Below, piece after piece: positions 17,275 to 25,607 of a DNA stretch of 36,127 nt. Every line of letters begins with the position of its first letter. Positions within the stretch are counted from its first letter, which is position 1. Below the pieces are notes generated by a model. It had not been told where the DNA came from. It did not search any database and worked only from the letters and a program-made list of their open reading frames with translations. Made by a program: the position numbers and the translations under genes. This DNA comes from Clostridia bacterium (GTDB lineage Bacteria > Bacillota > Clostridia > Oscillospirales > Acutalibacteraceae), in NCBI GenBank assembly GCA_017381035.1, contig JAFOCW010000035.1, forward strand, positions 1 to 36,127. Direction: 5' to 3'.

Positions 17275-17844
17275 GTGAAAAAGTCAAACATCAGAAAAAT
17301 TGCCGTAAGTGCCATACTTATTGCTTTGGGTGCAGTTTTAAGTTTAATTAAAATATGGACAAACCCCTGGGGCGGAAGCGTAACACTGCTTAGTATGGTG
17401 CCCATAGTCTTAATTTCTGTTATGTTCGGTACACCGTGGGGTCTGTTTTCGTCTTTCGTATACGCCCTTGTTCAAATCGGTGTAGACCTTGCCGGTATGA
17501 TGGGCTGGGGTATGGACGTAAGAATGTGGGTAGGCGCCATTGTTTTCGATTACCTTTTGGCCTATACCGCTATCGGTCTTGCAGGAATTTTTCGTAAAAA
17601 AGGCGTTGTCGGCGTATGTGTGGGAACGGTTATTGCACTTTGTGTAAGGTTTGCAAGCCACTTTGTTTCGGGGTACATCTTCTTCGATATCTGGATGCCC
17701 GAAACCTTTTCAAACCCTGCAGTTTATTCGGTAGTTTATAACGGTACCTATATGTTGCCTGAGCTTGTGTCAACCGCAGTTGTTGTGTTTGTTCTTTATA
17801 AGACCAACGCAATTAAACGAATACTAAGCCAAATTGAAAACTAA
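17275..17844 (+). CDS. thiT: ThiT, thiamine-binding S component of an ECF transporter
   Basis: A 189-residue membrane protein with about six hydrophobic segments. The GTG start at 17275 follows AAAGGAG by seven bases. The thiamine-site motifs of the ThiT family can be seen: NPWGGSVTLLSMVPI (about residue 31), a Trp-rich loop (GMMGWGMDVRMW), RFASHFVSGYIFF with the ligand His, and YNGTYMLPE near the C-terminus. It needs the shared EcfT/EcfA module, which is not in this window. The TPP riboswitch directly upstream supports the substrate independently. Confidence 0.95.
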   Translation: MKKSNIRKIAVSAILIALGAVLSLIKIWTNPWGGSVTLLSMVPIVLISVMFGTPWGLFSSFVYALVQIGVDLAGMMGWGMDVRMWVGAIVFDYLLAYTAIGLAGIFRKKGVVGVCVGTVIALCVRFASHFVSGYIFFDIWMPETFSNPAVYSVVYNGTYMLPELVSTAVVVFVLYKTNAIKRILSQIEN

Positions 17845-17876
17845 AAATAAAGGGCTCGAAAGAGCCCTTTATTTGT
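17845..17876 (+). terminator. Terminator after thiT
   Basis: AAATAAAGGGCTC, a GAAA loop and GAGCCCTTTATTT form a 13-bp perfect stem directly after the thiT stop. Confidence 0.9.
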
Positions 17877-17904
17877 TGCAAATTTTGTCCTTATGTGGTA
17901 ATAT
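17876..17904 (+). promoter_or_regulatory. Candidate promoter of the Fe-S assembly pair
   Basis: TTGCAA (17876-17881), 17 bases, then TAATAT (17899-17904), preceded by TGG as in extended -10 elements. The first gene starts at 17940. Confidence 0.55.
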
Positions 17905-17939
17905 TATCTATTAGAAGTTGAAAACTCTTTGGAGGAATT

Positions 17940-18647
17940 ATGTTAAAACTTGAAAATATAACCTATAAGGTAGAAAACAAACTTATACTCGATAATATAT
18001 CGCTTAGTATAGATGAACGCTTTGTTGCAATTACCGGCCCTAACGGCAGCGGTAAATCAACACTTGCCAAAATTATTGCAGGCATTATTCCTGCAACCTC
18101 GGGTAAAATCTATCTCGACGGCGAAGATATAACAAACCTTTCCATAACCGAGCGCGCCAATAAAGGTATAAGCTTTGCCTTCCAACAGCCCGTTCGCTTC
18201 AAGGGCATAACCGTAATGGATTTAATTTCACTCGCTTCAGGCAAAAAATTAACCGTTGCCGAAGCGTGCGAATATTTGTCGGAAGTCGGCCTTTGCGCAA
18301 GGGACTATATCAAGCGTGAAGTAGACGGCTCGCTTTCGGGCGGCGAACTTAAGCGCATTGAAATTGCAATGATAAATGCCCGTGGCACCAAGCTTTCGGT
18401 TTTCGACGAGCCCGAAGCAGGAATTGACCTTTGGTCTTTCCAAAACTTAATTAAGGTCTTCGAAAAAATGTACGAAAAAAACCGTGGCTCAATTCTTATA
18501 ATTTCCCACCAGGAAAGAATACTCGATATTGCCGATAAAATATTAGTTTTAAAGGCAGGCAAAATAGATAAAATAGGCACTAAAGCTGAAATTATGCCTG
18601 CACTCTTAGGCATAGATTCAGGTTGCCGTTACGTAAAGGAGGGGTAA
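17940..18647 (+). CDS. sufC: SufC/SmsC-like ABC ATPase for Fe-S cluster assembly
   Basis: A 235-residue soluble ABC ATPase with no membrane partner. The ATG at 17940 follows GGAGG. Walker A is TGPNGSGKSTLAKIIAG (about 32), the Q-loop is in FAFQQPVRF (about 80), the signature is LSGGELKRIEIA (about 132), Walker B ends in LSVFDEPEAGID (about 152) and the switch His is in IISHQE. FQQPVRF and GGELKRIEI are typical of SufC rather than import ATPases. The ATPase would drive cluster assembly on the SufB-like scaffold encoded next. No sufD, sufS or sufU lies beside it, which fits the two-gene SmsCB-type minimal system described in anaerobes. Confidence 0.88.
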   Translation: MLKLENITYKVENKLILDNISLSIDERFVAITGPNGSGKSTLAKIIAGIIPATSGKIYLDGEDITNLSITERANKGISFAFQQPVRFKGITVMDLISLASGKKLTVAEACEYLSEVGLCARDYIKREVDGSLSGGELKRIEIAMINARGTKLSVFDEPEAGIDLWSFQNLIKVFEKMYEKNRGSILIISHQERILDIADKILVLKAGKIDKIGTKAEIMPALLGIDSGCRYVKEG

Positions 18648-18652
18648 ATTCG

Positions 18653-19570
18653 GTGGACGCAATTCAAAAAAATCTTCTCGAGCAGATTACCGGTCTTCAC
18701 GAAGTGCCCCAGGGCGCATATTCGCTTAGAATTAACGGCTCGCTTCACGGTAAAAATTCTTCCGAAAATATTGAAATAGTTAAAAAGGAAGATAAGCCGG
18801 GTATAGATATTTACATTAAAGCAGGCACAAAGAACGAAAGCGTTCACATTCCGGTTCTGCTGTCAAGCACAGGCCTTAAAGAGCTTGTTTATAACGACTT
18901 TCATATTGGCGAAGACTGCGACGTTACAATAGTTGCAGGTTGCGGAATTCACAACGGCGGCGATGCCGACAGTGAACACAGCGGTATACATTCCTTCTTT
19001 GTTGCTAAGAATTCAAAACTAAAATACGTTGAAAAGCATTATGGCTCGGGTTCGGGTAGCGGAAAAAGGGTTATGAACCCCACCACCGTAATTGAACTCC
19101 ATGAAAACGCTTATATGGAAATGGAAACCGCCCAAATTAAAGGGGTAGACGACACCATACGCACTACCAAGGCAACCCTTGCAGCAGGCGCAACACTCAA
19201 GGTGGGCGAAAAGCTTATGACCCATGGTAGCCAATATGCCGAAACCCGTTTTGAAGTAGACTTAAACGGTGAAAATTCGGGTGCACATGTGGTTTCCCGT
19301 TCGGTTGCTAAGGAAAATTCCAAACAGCTTTTCATTTCCCGTGTTAACGGAAATAACGCCTGTTCGGGACATACCGAATGCGATGCAATAATTATGGACA
19401 ACGCTTCGGTTTCGGCCGTTCCCGAAATTATGGCAAACCATACCGATGCACAGCTTATTCACGAAGCCGCTATAGGTAAAATAGCAGGGGAGCAGCTTAT
19501 TAAGCTTATGACCTTAGGCCTTACCGAAAGTCAGGCAGAAGAACAAATAATTAACGGATTTTTAGTATAA
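18653..19570 (+). CDS. sufB: SufB/SmsB-like Fe-S cluster scaffold
   Basis: A 305-residue protein, shorter than SufB of full SUF operons. The frame is open from a TTG at 18623, but GTG at 18653 is preferred because AAGGAGGGG sits eight bases before it. The middle is a beta-helix-like SufB/SufD core. Cys243 in GHTECD lines up with the catalytic Cys of SufB, and Glu271 in IHEAAIGKIAGEQL with its partner Glu. These are SufB-type rather than SufD-type residues, so a homodimer could carry a whole assembly site. The C-terminus (GLTESQAEEQIINGF) is typical of the family. It forms one unit with the preceding ATPase and ends in a shared bidirectional terminator. Confidence 0.88.
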   Translation: MDAIQKNLLEQITGLHEVPQGAYSLRINGSLHGKNSSENIEIVKKEDKPGIDIYIKAGTKNESVHIPVLLSSTGLKELVYNDFHIGEDCDVTIVAGCGIHNGGDADSEHSGIHSFFVAKNSKLKYVEKHYGSGSGSGKRVMNPTTVIELHENAYMEMETAQIKGVDDTIRTTKATLAAGATLKVGEKLMTHGSQYAETRFEVDLNGENSGAHVVSRSVAKENSKQLFISRVNGNNACSGHTECDAIIMDNASVSAVPEIMANHTDAQLIHEAAIGKIAGEQLIKLMTLGLTESQAEEQIINGFLV

Positions 19571-19606
19571 AAAAACGACCTCTTACGAGGTCGTTTAGTT
19601 TTTTAT
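19571..19606. terminator. Bidirectional terminator between convergent genes
   Basis: AAACGACCTC (19573-19582), loop TTAC, GAGGTCGTTT (19587-19596). T-rich sequence follows on the plus strand and a run of T follows on the minus strand, so it can end both the scaffold gene and the small minus-strand gene. Confidence 0.9.
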
Positions 19607-19878
19607 TTGTCGGCAAGTGCTCTGGTAAGCCAGGTTGTTGCAAACTGCATTGCTTCTGCAAAACCGTTTTTCTCGGTTGATTTTGTAACGTTGTCAAGCT
19701 TTTCGGAATCGTTCTTAATAAGCATAACCTTAATTTTGTCGGCTACTTCAAGCTCACCTTCGGTGTGGGAAGAAAGGATTTCAAGCTTAATAACGTATTT
19801 TTCGCTCATATCGCCGTAATAAACGGTGTTTCCTTTGCGAACAAGGGGTTTATCTTTATAGTTTAAAAAATCACTCAC
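19603..19878 (-). CDS. Small conserved-looking protein of unknown function (91 aa)
   Basis: I do not recognise this family. The gene looks real: a perfect promoter on the minus strand, AGGAG seven bases before a GTG start at 19878, and a terminator at its end. The N-terminal half reads as beta strands (NTVYYGDMSEKYVIKLEIL, about residues 17-35, and KIKVMLIK, about 48-55). The C-terminal third reads as a helix (NGFAEAMQFATTWLTRAL). There is no signal peptide, membrane segment or cysteine, so it is probably a small cytosolic protein. It is divergent from glycyl-tRNA synthetase with back-to-back -35 boxes, which may mean shared control. No function is assigned. Confidence 0.75.
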   Translation of the reverse strand: MSDFLNYKDKPLVRKGNTVYYGDMSEKYVIKLEILSSHTEGELEVADKIKVMLIKNDSEKLDNVTKSTEKNGFAEAMQFATTWLTRALADK

Positions 19879-19915
19879 TGTGTTTCTCCTTTAAAAATAG
19901 TTTAAATCTTAATAG

Positions 19916-19944
19916 ATTATAGCCTAAATATTTACAACTGTCAA
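19916..19944 (-). promoter_or_regulatory. Consensus promoter of the 91-aa protein gene
   Basis: On the minus strand TTGACA (19944-19939), 17 bases, then TATAAT (19921-19916), a perfect match. Its -35 box lies eight bases from the -10-distal end of the opposing promoter's -35 box. Confidence 0.88.
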
Positions 19945-19960
19945 GTGTAGGTACTTGACA
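19939..19960. promoter_or_regulatory. 8-bp inverted repeat made by two divergent -35 boxes
   Basis: TGTCAAGT (19939-19946) and ACTTGACA (19953-19960) are perfect arms around GTAGGT. Each arm contains one TTGACA box plus two extra matching bases. It may be only the facing promoters, or a site that controls both. Confidence 0.5.
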
Positions 19961-19983
19961 AGAAAAGGATTTTTTTGTAAAAT
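19955..19983 (+). promoter_or_regulatory. Promoter of the glycyl-tRNA synthetase gene
   Basis: TTGACA (19955-19960), 17 bases, TAAAAT (19978-19983). Only about 33 bases separate the -10 box from the start codon, so there is no room for a T-box leader. Confidence 0.85.
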
Positions 19984-20016
19984 TACTTAGTATGTAAGTA
20001 TATGGAGGTTTCATTT

Positions 20017-21390
20017 ATGAAAAACAGTGAAAAATCAATGGACACCGTTGTAGCTCTTGCTAAAGCCCGTGGCTTTGTTTATGCAGGCAGCGAAATTTAC
20101 GGCGGTCTTTCAAATAGCTGGGACTACGGCCCCTTAGGCGTTGAATTTAAAAACAACGTTAAAAAAGCTTGGTGGAAAAAGTTCGTTCAGGAAAACAAAT
20201 ATAACGTTGGGCTCGATTCTGCAATTATTATGAACCCTGAAACCTGGGTTACTTCCGGCCACGTTGGCGGCTTTTCCGACCCGTTAATGGACTGTAAGTC
20301 TTGCCACGCAAGACACCGTGCCGATAAACTTATAGAAGACCACGGCGGCCACGCCGAAGGTATGACCTTCGAACAAATGACCGAGTACATTAAAGAAAAC
20401 GGCATCAAGTGCCCCGAGTGCGAAAGCCAAGACTTCACCGATATTCGCAAGTTCAACCTTATGTTCAAAACCTTTATCGGTGTTACCGAAGATGCCAAGA
20501 ACGAAGTTTATCTTCGTCCCGAAACCGCACAGGGTATTTTTGTAAACTATGCTAACATTCAGCGTTCAACCCGTAAGAAGCTGCCTTTCGGTGTTTGCCA
20601 AATCGGTAAATCCTTCCGTAACGAAATTACCCCCGGTAACTTCACCTTCCGTACCCGTGAGTTCGAACAGATGGAATGTGAATTTTTCTGCAAGCCCGAT
20701 ACCGACCTTGACTGGTTCTATTACTGGAAAGATTTCTGCAAAAACTGGCTTCTCGACTTAGGCCTTAAGGAAGAAAACCTTCGCCTTCGCGACCACGAAA
20801 AAGAAGAACTTTCCTTCTATTCTAAGGCTACTACCGATATCGAATTCTTGTTCCCGTTCGGCTGGGGCGAGCTTTGGGGTATTGCCGACCGCACCAATTA
20901 CGACCTTGGTCGCCACCAGGAAGCAAGCGGCAAATCTCTTGAATACTTCGACCAGGAAACAGGCGAACACTACGTTCCTTACGTTGTTGAGCCTTCGCTT
21001 GGTGCCGACCGTGTAGCACTCGCATTCCTTTGCGACGCCTACGACGAAGAAACCGACGACAAGGGCGAAACCAGAGTAGTTCTTCGTTTACACCCTGCAC
21101 TTGCTCCCTTCAAGTGCGCAGTTCTTCCGCTTTCTAAAAAGCTTGCAGAGCCTGCAGGCGAAGTGTTCGATATGTTATCTAAACACTTTATGGTCGATTA
21201 CGACGACGCAGGTTCTATCGGTAAGCGTTACCGCCGTGAAGACGAAATCGGTACCCCCTTCTGCATCACCTACGATTTCGACTCGCTCGAAGACGGTTGT
21301 GTTACCGTTCGTGAACGTGATAGTATGGAACAAACCAGAATTAAAATTGAAGAGCTCAAAGACTACATCGCTTCAAAAATTGAATTCTAA
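20017..21390 (+). CDS. glyQS: Glycyl-tRNA synthetase, class II homodimeric type
   Basis: A 457-residue enzyme that charges tRNA-Gly. An in-frame ATG lies at 20002, but it contains the GGAGG that serves the ATG at 20017, so the latter is the start. The N-terminal helix leads to [17 protein letters not shown] (about 22), typical of the single-chain eukaryote/archaeal-like type found in many Firmicutes. [11 protein letters not shown] and CPECES form a zinc-binding insertion (about 90-150). Motif 2 is around [23 protein letters not shown] (about 205). The [13 protein letters not shown] motif 3 region follows, then the anticodon-binding domain. Its promoter gives a very short leader without a T-box. 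A bidirectional terminator follows. Confidence 0.97.
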   Translation: MKNSEKSMDTVVALAKARGFVYAGSEIYGGLSNSWDYGPLGVEFKNNVKKAWWKKFVQENKYNVGLDSAIIMNPETWVTSGHVGGFSDPLMDCKSCHARHRADKLIEDHGGHAEGMTFEQMTEYIKENGIKCPECESQDFTDIRKFNLMFKTFIGVTEDAKNEVYLRPETAQGIFVNYANIQRSTRKKLPFGVCQIGKSFRNEITPGNFTFRTREFEQMECEFFCKPDTDLDWFYYWKDFCKNWLLDLGLKEENLRLRDHEKEELSFYSKATTDIEFLFPFGWGELWGIADRTNYDLGRHQEASGKSLEYFDQETGEHYVPYVVEPSLGADRVALAFLCDAYDEETDDKGETRVVLRLHPALAPFKCAVLPLSKKLAEPAGEVFDMLSKHFMVDYDDAGSIGKRYRREDEIGTPFCITYDFDSLEDGCVTVRERDSMEQTRIKIEELKDYIASKIEF

Positions 21391-21392
21391 AA

Positions 21393-21429
21393 CAAAAATC
21401 TCCGACAACATTTGTCGGAGATTTTTTTC
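21393..21429. terminator. Bidirectional terminator between glyQS and apgM
   Basis: AAATCTCCGACAA and TTGTCGGAGATTT form a perfect stem with loop CAT. Seven T follow on the plus strand, and five T in a row on the minus strand. Confidence 0.92.
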
Positions 21430-21445
21430 TGTCTACTGACAACTT

Positions 21446-22660
21446 TTAACTGTTTTCAAGAAGTCTGTCCATAATGGAAGGACCGTGTTCAATAAACCTG
21501 CCCGTTGCAGTGGCTGTTGCTTCGGTAAAGGTGTCTACACCCGAAAGCGATTTTCTGCTATCGAAAATTAAGTAGGGAACAGGGTCGGAAGAGTGTGTTT
21601 TAATAAGAAGTGGGGTAGGATGGTCGGGGCAAATAAGAATTCTGTAATCTTCATTTGCTGAGTCTAAATATTCCTTAACCCTTTTAAGCACCAGCTCATC
21701 AATAAGCTCAATAGCCTTAACCTTGTTTTCGGGCTCGCAACGGTGGCCGCATTCGTCGGGCGCTTCAACGTGAATATACACAAGCTCGGTGCCCTTTTTA
21801 AATTCTTCAATGGCCGCATCTGCCTTACCAACAAAATTGGTGTCTATGTAACCGGTGGCGCCTTCAACTTCGGGGGTAGCCATTCCTGCGCAAATACCAA
21901 TACCTTTAAGCAGGTCAACCGCCGAAATTACTGCACCGCTAACACCGTTTTTTCCCTTAAAATCTTTAAGAATGGGCTTAGTGCCTTCGCCCCAAAGCCA
22001 AATTGAGTTGGCAGGATTCTTGCCTTCGGCAACACGTTTAAGGTTAACGGGGTGGTCTTTTAAGAATTCATAGCTTTTCTTCATAAGCTCAACCAAGGGC
22101 TTTGCGTTTTCGTGGGTGCTTAAATATTCGCCAACAACTCTGCCGCTAATATCGTGCGGCGGTGTCATATTACCAAGCTCGGTAGTGCCTTCCTTAACAA
22201 CCAAACAGTGTCTGTAGCTAACACCCGAATAAAAGCTGTAGATATCATTTCCAAGCTTTTCTTCAACCGTCTTAATAATTTCGGCCGCTTCTTCGGTAGA
22301 AATATCGCCTGCGCAGTAGTCTACCATAGTTTTGTCGCCGTAATTTTCTTCGTCTGACAGGGTAACTATATTGCAACGAAGTGTAACGTCGGTGTCTTTA
22401 AGGTCAATACCAATACTTGCCGCCTCAAGCGGAGAACGGCCTGTGTAGCAAACGGCAGGGTCGTAACCCATAACCGAAAGGTTGGCAACGTCGCTGCCCG
22501 GCTTTAAACCCTTGGCAACCGTTCTGCAAAGTCCAACCTCGGAAGTTTTAGCCAAAGCGTCCATTGTAGGCTTGTTTGCAAGCTCCATTGGGGTTTTGTT
22601 TTCAAGATAATGGGACGGAGTATCTGCCATTCCGTCGCATAAAACAACTAAATATTTCAT
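21446..22660 (-). CDS. apgM: 2,3-bisphosphoglycerate-independent phosphoglycerate mutase, archaeal type
   Basis: A 404-residue metalloenzyme of the alkaline phosphatase superfamily that interconverts 3- and 2-phosphoglycerate in glycolysis. The N-terminal VVLCDGMAD carries a metal ligand. NLSVMGYDPAVCYTGRSPLEA (about residues 60-80) holds the Ser that takes the phosphate and is diagnostic of the ApgM group. HVEAPDECGHR and ICPDHPTP supply the other metal ligands. The ATG at 22660 is preceded by AAAGGTGG. In some anaerobes relatives have been proposed to act on homoserine. No threonine genes are near, so the mutase role is preferred. Confidence 0.9.
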   Translation of the reverse strand: MKYLVVLCDGMADTPSHYLENKTPMELANKPTMDALAKTSEVGLCRTVAKGLKPGSDVANLSVMGYDPAVCYTGRSPLEAASIGIDLKDTDVTLRCNIVTLSDEENYGDKTMVDYCAGDISTEEAAEIIKTVEEKLGNDIYSFYSGVSYRHCLVVKEGTTELGNMTPPHDISGRVVGEYLSTHENAKPLVELMKKSYEFLKDHPVNLKRVAEGKNPANSIWLWGEGTKPILKDFKGKNGVSGAVISAVDLLKGIGICAGMATPEVEGATGYIDTNFVGKADAAIEEFKKGTELVYIHVEAPDECGHRCEPENKVKAIELIDELVLKRVKEYLDSANEDYRILICPDHPTPLLIKTHSSDPVPYLIFDSRKSLSGVDTFTEATATATGRFIEHGPSIMDRLLENS

Positions 22661-22690
22661 TTTCGTACCACCTTTTAGAAATATAAGTCA

Positions 22691-22719
22691 ATTATATTCC
22701 TAAAACCCTTTCTTGTAAA
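22691..22719 (-). promoter_or_regulatory. Promoter of apgM
   Basis: On the minus strand TTTACA (22719-22714), 17 bases, then TATAAT (22696-22691). Confidence 0.75.
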
Positions 22720-22789
22720 GAAAAAAGACTTTATTATTTTGTAAAAATGTTATATTATATAATTAATTATTGAGTTTTATGGTGATAAA

Positions 22790-24838
22790 ATGCAAAAGGT
22801 AGAAATACTTTCCCCCGTAGGCAATGCCGAAATGCTCTCTGCCGCAGTTCGTAGCGGCGCAGATGCTGTATATCTCGGACTTGATGACTTCAATGCCCGA
22901 AGAAATGCCGAAAACTTTACTATCGCTTCCCTAAAAGATGCGGTAGCGTTTTGTCATGTCCGTGGGGTTAAGGTGTATTTAACCCTTAATATTATGCTTA
23001 AAGATGACGAAATTGAAGACGCCGTAAAACAAACGGTAGCCGCCGCAGAATGTGGAATAGACGGCGTAATCACGGCCGACATAGGCTACGCATCCTTAAT
23101 TCACAAGGTTTTACCAAAACTGCCCATTCACGCTTCAACCCAAATGACCGTCCATTCTCCGTCAGCCATAAAACCGCTTAAAGAAATGGGCTTTTGCCGT
23201 GTTGTTGTTTCCCGTGAAATGAGCAAGGCAGAGCTTGCCTCGTTTTGCCTTGAAGCAGGGCGTCAAAATATGGAAGTAGAAGTTTTTGTGCACGGCGCCT
23301 TATGTATGTGTATGTCGGGCCAGTGCTTGCTTTCTGCAATGCTTGGTGGCCGAAGCGGAAACCGTGGGCTTTGCGCAGGACCTTGCCGCTTGCCGTTTTC
23401 GGTTATTGGCGGCGATAATTACGATTTAAGTCTGAAAGATTTGTCGCTTATTGAATATTTAAACGAACTAAAAGATATGGGGGTTGCTTCCCTTAAAATA
23501 GAAGGCCGAATGAAGCGGCCCGAATACGTTGCCGCCGCAACCGCCGCTTGCCGCCAAATGTTAGAAAACGGCAGGGCAGAAAAGGGCACAGCCAACGCCC
23601 TTTCGGCAGTCTTTTCACGTTCGGGCTTTACCGACGGGTACTATAAGGGCACACTCGGTAAAGATATGTTCGGTATTCGCACCAAAGATGACGTTATAGC
23701 ATCAGATGAAGCCTTCAGCACCATTCACGAGCTTTACCGAAACGAACGCCAAAGCGTAGAAGTCAGTGGCGAAATTATAATTACACAAAATACCCCTGCA
23801 AGCCTTACCGTTACAGACGGTGTAAATACCGTAACCGTTATTGGCGACACACCCGAAAAGGCACTTAACCGTCCGTTAGATGCTTTTTCGGTTAAAGAGC
23901 GCCTCGAAAAAACAGGCTCAACACCATACTTCTTTAAAACCCTTAACGTACAGCTTGACGACGGACTTGTTCTAAGAGCGTCGGCCCTTAATTCGCTTCG
24001 CCGTGAAGCGCTCGAAAAACTTTCGGAGTTTCGTGCAAAAACAGACCCTGTTTTACCCGATTATTCCTGCTTTAATAAGAACAAAAACAAAACTGCAAAC
24101 GGCATTAAAACCTATATTAGAATAGATAACCTTTCCCAATTAACCGATGCCGCAAAAACAGCCCATACGGTAATTGTTCAGGTAGATACCAACCCCGACG
24201 ACCTACCCCAAAACCTGAACTTCGCCGTTGAACTGCCCCGTGGTATTTCGAACGAAGAATATATAAAAGACCGCCTTTCAGCCTTTAGCAAAAGGGGAAT
24301 AACCACCGCTTTTTGCGGCACACTTACCGCAACCGAGCTTGCAAAGCAGGCAGGCTTTAACACCGTCAGCAATTACGGTTATAATATTTTTAATTCCTAT
24401 TCGGCCGCCTACCATAAAGAAAACGGCGCAAAAGAAATTGTGCTTTCGCCCGAATTACTGCTTAAGGATATACAAAAAATCTCAGCCGACGTTAATAAAG
24501 GCATAATATCTTACGGCCGCTTACCCTTAATGCTTACCCGTAACTGCCCCGTTAAAAACAAAATCAACTGCGCCGAGTGCAAAAGAAGCGGGAGCCTTAC
24601 CGACCGAAAGAACGAAAGCTTCCCGGTGCTTTGCCGAAACGGCTATAGCGAGCTTTATAATTCAAAGGTGCTTTGGCTTGCCGACAGGCAAAACGAGCTT
24701 TCGGGCCTCACTTTCCAAATTCTGTATTTTACAACCGAAACACCCGAGCAGGTTAACGAAGTTATAACTGCCTATAAAAATAATTCTGCCCCCAAGGGCG
24801 AATTTACCCGCGGCCTTTATTACCGTGGTGTAGAATAA
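22790..24838 (+). CDS. Long U32 peptidase-family protein (RlhA-like, RNA hydroxylation or collagenase family)
   Basis: A 682-residue protein. The N-terminal U32 barrel begins VEILSPVGNAEML, then GADAVYLGL, and has HASTQMTVHSP (about 118) and the family Cys cluster in GALCMCMSGQCLLS and GLCAGPCR (about 170-200), followed by LSLIEYLNELKDMGVASLKIEGRMK. A DUF3656-like middle region follows (about 380-470), then a C-terminal domain with further cysteines (NCPVKNKINCAEC). U32 proteins were first called peptidases. The long type with the middle domain resembles RlhA, which helps hydroxylate a 23S rRNA cytidine, while TrhP acts on tRNA. Which role applies here cannot be told from sequence. The start follows a GGTGAT sequence. 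Confidence 0.88.
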   Translation: MQKVEILSPVGNAEMLSAAVRSGADAVYLGLDDFNARRNAENFTIASLKDAVAFCHVRGVKVYLTLNIMLKDDEIEDAVKQTVAAAECGIDGVITADIGYASLIHKVLPKLPIHASTQMTVHSPSAIKPLKEMGFCRVVVSREMSKAELASFCLEAGRQNMEVEVFVHGALCMCMSGQCLLSAMLGGRSGNRGLCAGPCRLPFSVIGGDNYDLSLKDLSLIEYLNELKDMGVASLKIEGRMKRPEYVAAATAACRQMLENGRAEKGTANALSAVFSRSGFTDGYYKGTLGKDMFGIRTKDDVIASDEAFSTIHELYRNERQSVEVSGEIIITQNTPASLTVTDGVNTVTVIGDTPEKALNRPLDAFSVKERLEKTGSTPYFFKTLNVQLDDGLVLRASALNSLRREALEKLSEFRAKTDPVLPDYSCFNKNKNKTANGIKTYIRIDNLSQLTDAAKTAHTVIVQVDTNPDDLPQNLNFAVELPRGISNEEYIKDRLSAFSKRGITTAFCGTLTATELAKQAGFNTVSNYGYNIFNSYSAAYHKENGAKEIVLSPELLLKDIQKISADVNKGIISYGRLPLMLTRNCPVKNKINCAECKRSGSLTDRKNESFPVLCRNGYSELYNSKVLWLADRQNELSGLTFQILYFTTETPEQVNEVITAYKNNSAPKGEFTRGLYYRGVE

Positions 24839-24841
24839 ATT

Positions 24842-24876
24842 AAAAAGACCTAACAACTTTGTTAGGTCTTTTCTTT
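24842..24876. terminator. Bidirectional terminator inside the end of the minus-strand gene
   Basis: AAAAGACCTAACA and TGTTAGGTCTTTT form the stem around ACT. The stop codon of the minus-strand membrane protein lies in the stem (24862-24864), and the U32 gene stops four bases before it. Confidence 0.88.
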
Positions 24877-25530
24877 TTCCTTTAAAACTCTGTATGCTCG
24901 GCGTATTGTTAAAACGGCAATTACTGTGGTAAGCACTCCCACTACCGAACCGCTTAAAACGTTAAGAAAATATCTTATCTTTTCATCAAGGTCTGAAAAA
25001 AGAAGCACCGAAAACTGAAGCGAAAAAAGCGACATAAGTGCGACAGATAGGCTTAACGCCTTGGCGGCGTAAAGGGTAGGGCTCTTTAAATGCCGTAGCC
25101 GTACCGTGTCGAAAAGTGCCGCAACAATTCTGAAAACCGCGTATGCGGCAGTAACGTAAATCACAAGCCTACTATACTCTGTAGCCTTGCCTTGCCATAT
25201 CATAAGGTAAATAATTGCCGTAATTGAAGCGCTTAAAATCAGTAGCATAATACCGCAGGTAAAAAGGTCGCTGTATTCCTTTCTGCCCCTTTTTTCAAAC
25301 CCCTTTTTTAAAAGGAAGAATTTTATAAAGCAAAGCATTATATAGTAAACCGAAACGGCGCCAAACCACACCGAACGGTAAAAAACGCCCGTAAAAATAT
25401 TGAAAACAGCATACCCCACGTTTATAAGTAGTCCAAGCCTTAAAAATAGCTTGGTTCGTGCTTTTACGTCTTTTATATATTTTTCTGAAAAGGGCATAAT
25501 TTTTATTAAAATTTCAAAAACCTTGTTCAT
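24862..25530 (-). CDS. Multi-pass membrane protein of unknown function (222 aa)
   Basis: I do not recognise this family. About six hydrophobic segments can be seen (near residues 30-50, 55-75, 88-110, 120-142, 155-175 and 186-208), with basic loops such as KKGFEKRGRK and RRAYRVLKEKEK that put the C-terminus inside. There is no catalytic motif, no signal peptide and no coiled coil. The ATG at 25530 has only a poor ribosome binding site (CGGCAC), so the start is less certain than the frame. The gene is alone on its strand, divergent from the GntR-ABC operon. That may be chance, or it may share the same regulator. Confidence 0.7.
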   Translation of the reverse strand: MNKVFEILIKIMPFSEKYIKDVKARTKLFLRLGLLINVGYAVFNIFTGVFYRSVWFGAVSVYYIMLCFIKFFLLKKGFEKRGRKEYSDLFTCGIMLLILSASITAIIYLMIWQGKATEYSRLVIYVTAAYAVFRIVAALFDTVRLRHLKSPTLYAAKALSLSVALMSLFSLQFSVLLFSDLDEKIRYFLNVLSGSVVGVLTTVIAVLTIRRAYRVLKEKEKT

Positions 25531-25576
25531 AATAATTATTGTGCCGAATAAAAATCAAAATATTTATAAAAAGGTA

Positions 25577-25605
25577 TTGACAAAACGGGAAATAGAGTGT
25601 ATTAT
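25577..25605 (+). promoter_or_regulatory. Promoter of the GntR-ABC operon
   Basis: TTGACA (25577-25582), 17 bases, TATTAT (25600-25605). The start codon of the regulator is at 25655. Confidence 0.88.
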
Positions 25606-25607
25606 AC

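Noticed and set aside
19983-20016. A T-box leader before glycyl-tRNA synthetase
   Set aside because: The promoter -10 box is only about 33 bases before the start codon, and no specifier stem or T-box sequence is present.
20831-21100. Minus-strand Arg-rich frame inside glyQS
   Set aside because: It is a shadow of the synthetase gene with extreme Arg content and no start signal.
21446-22660. Calling the minus-strand gene a homoserine kinase
   Set aside because: The NLSVMGYDP motif and metal ligands fit phosphoglycerate mutase of the archaeal type, and there are no threonine pathway genes nearby to support the alternative.
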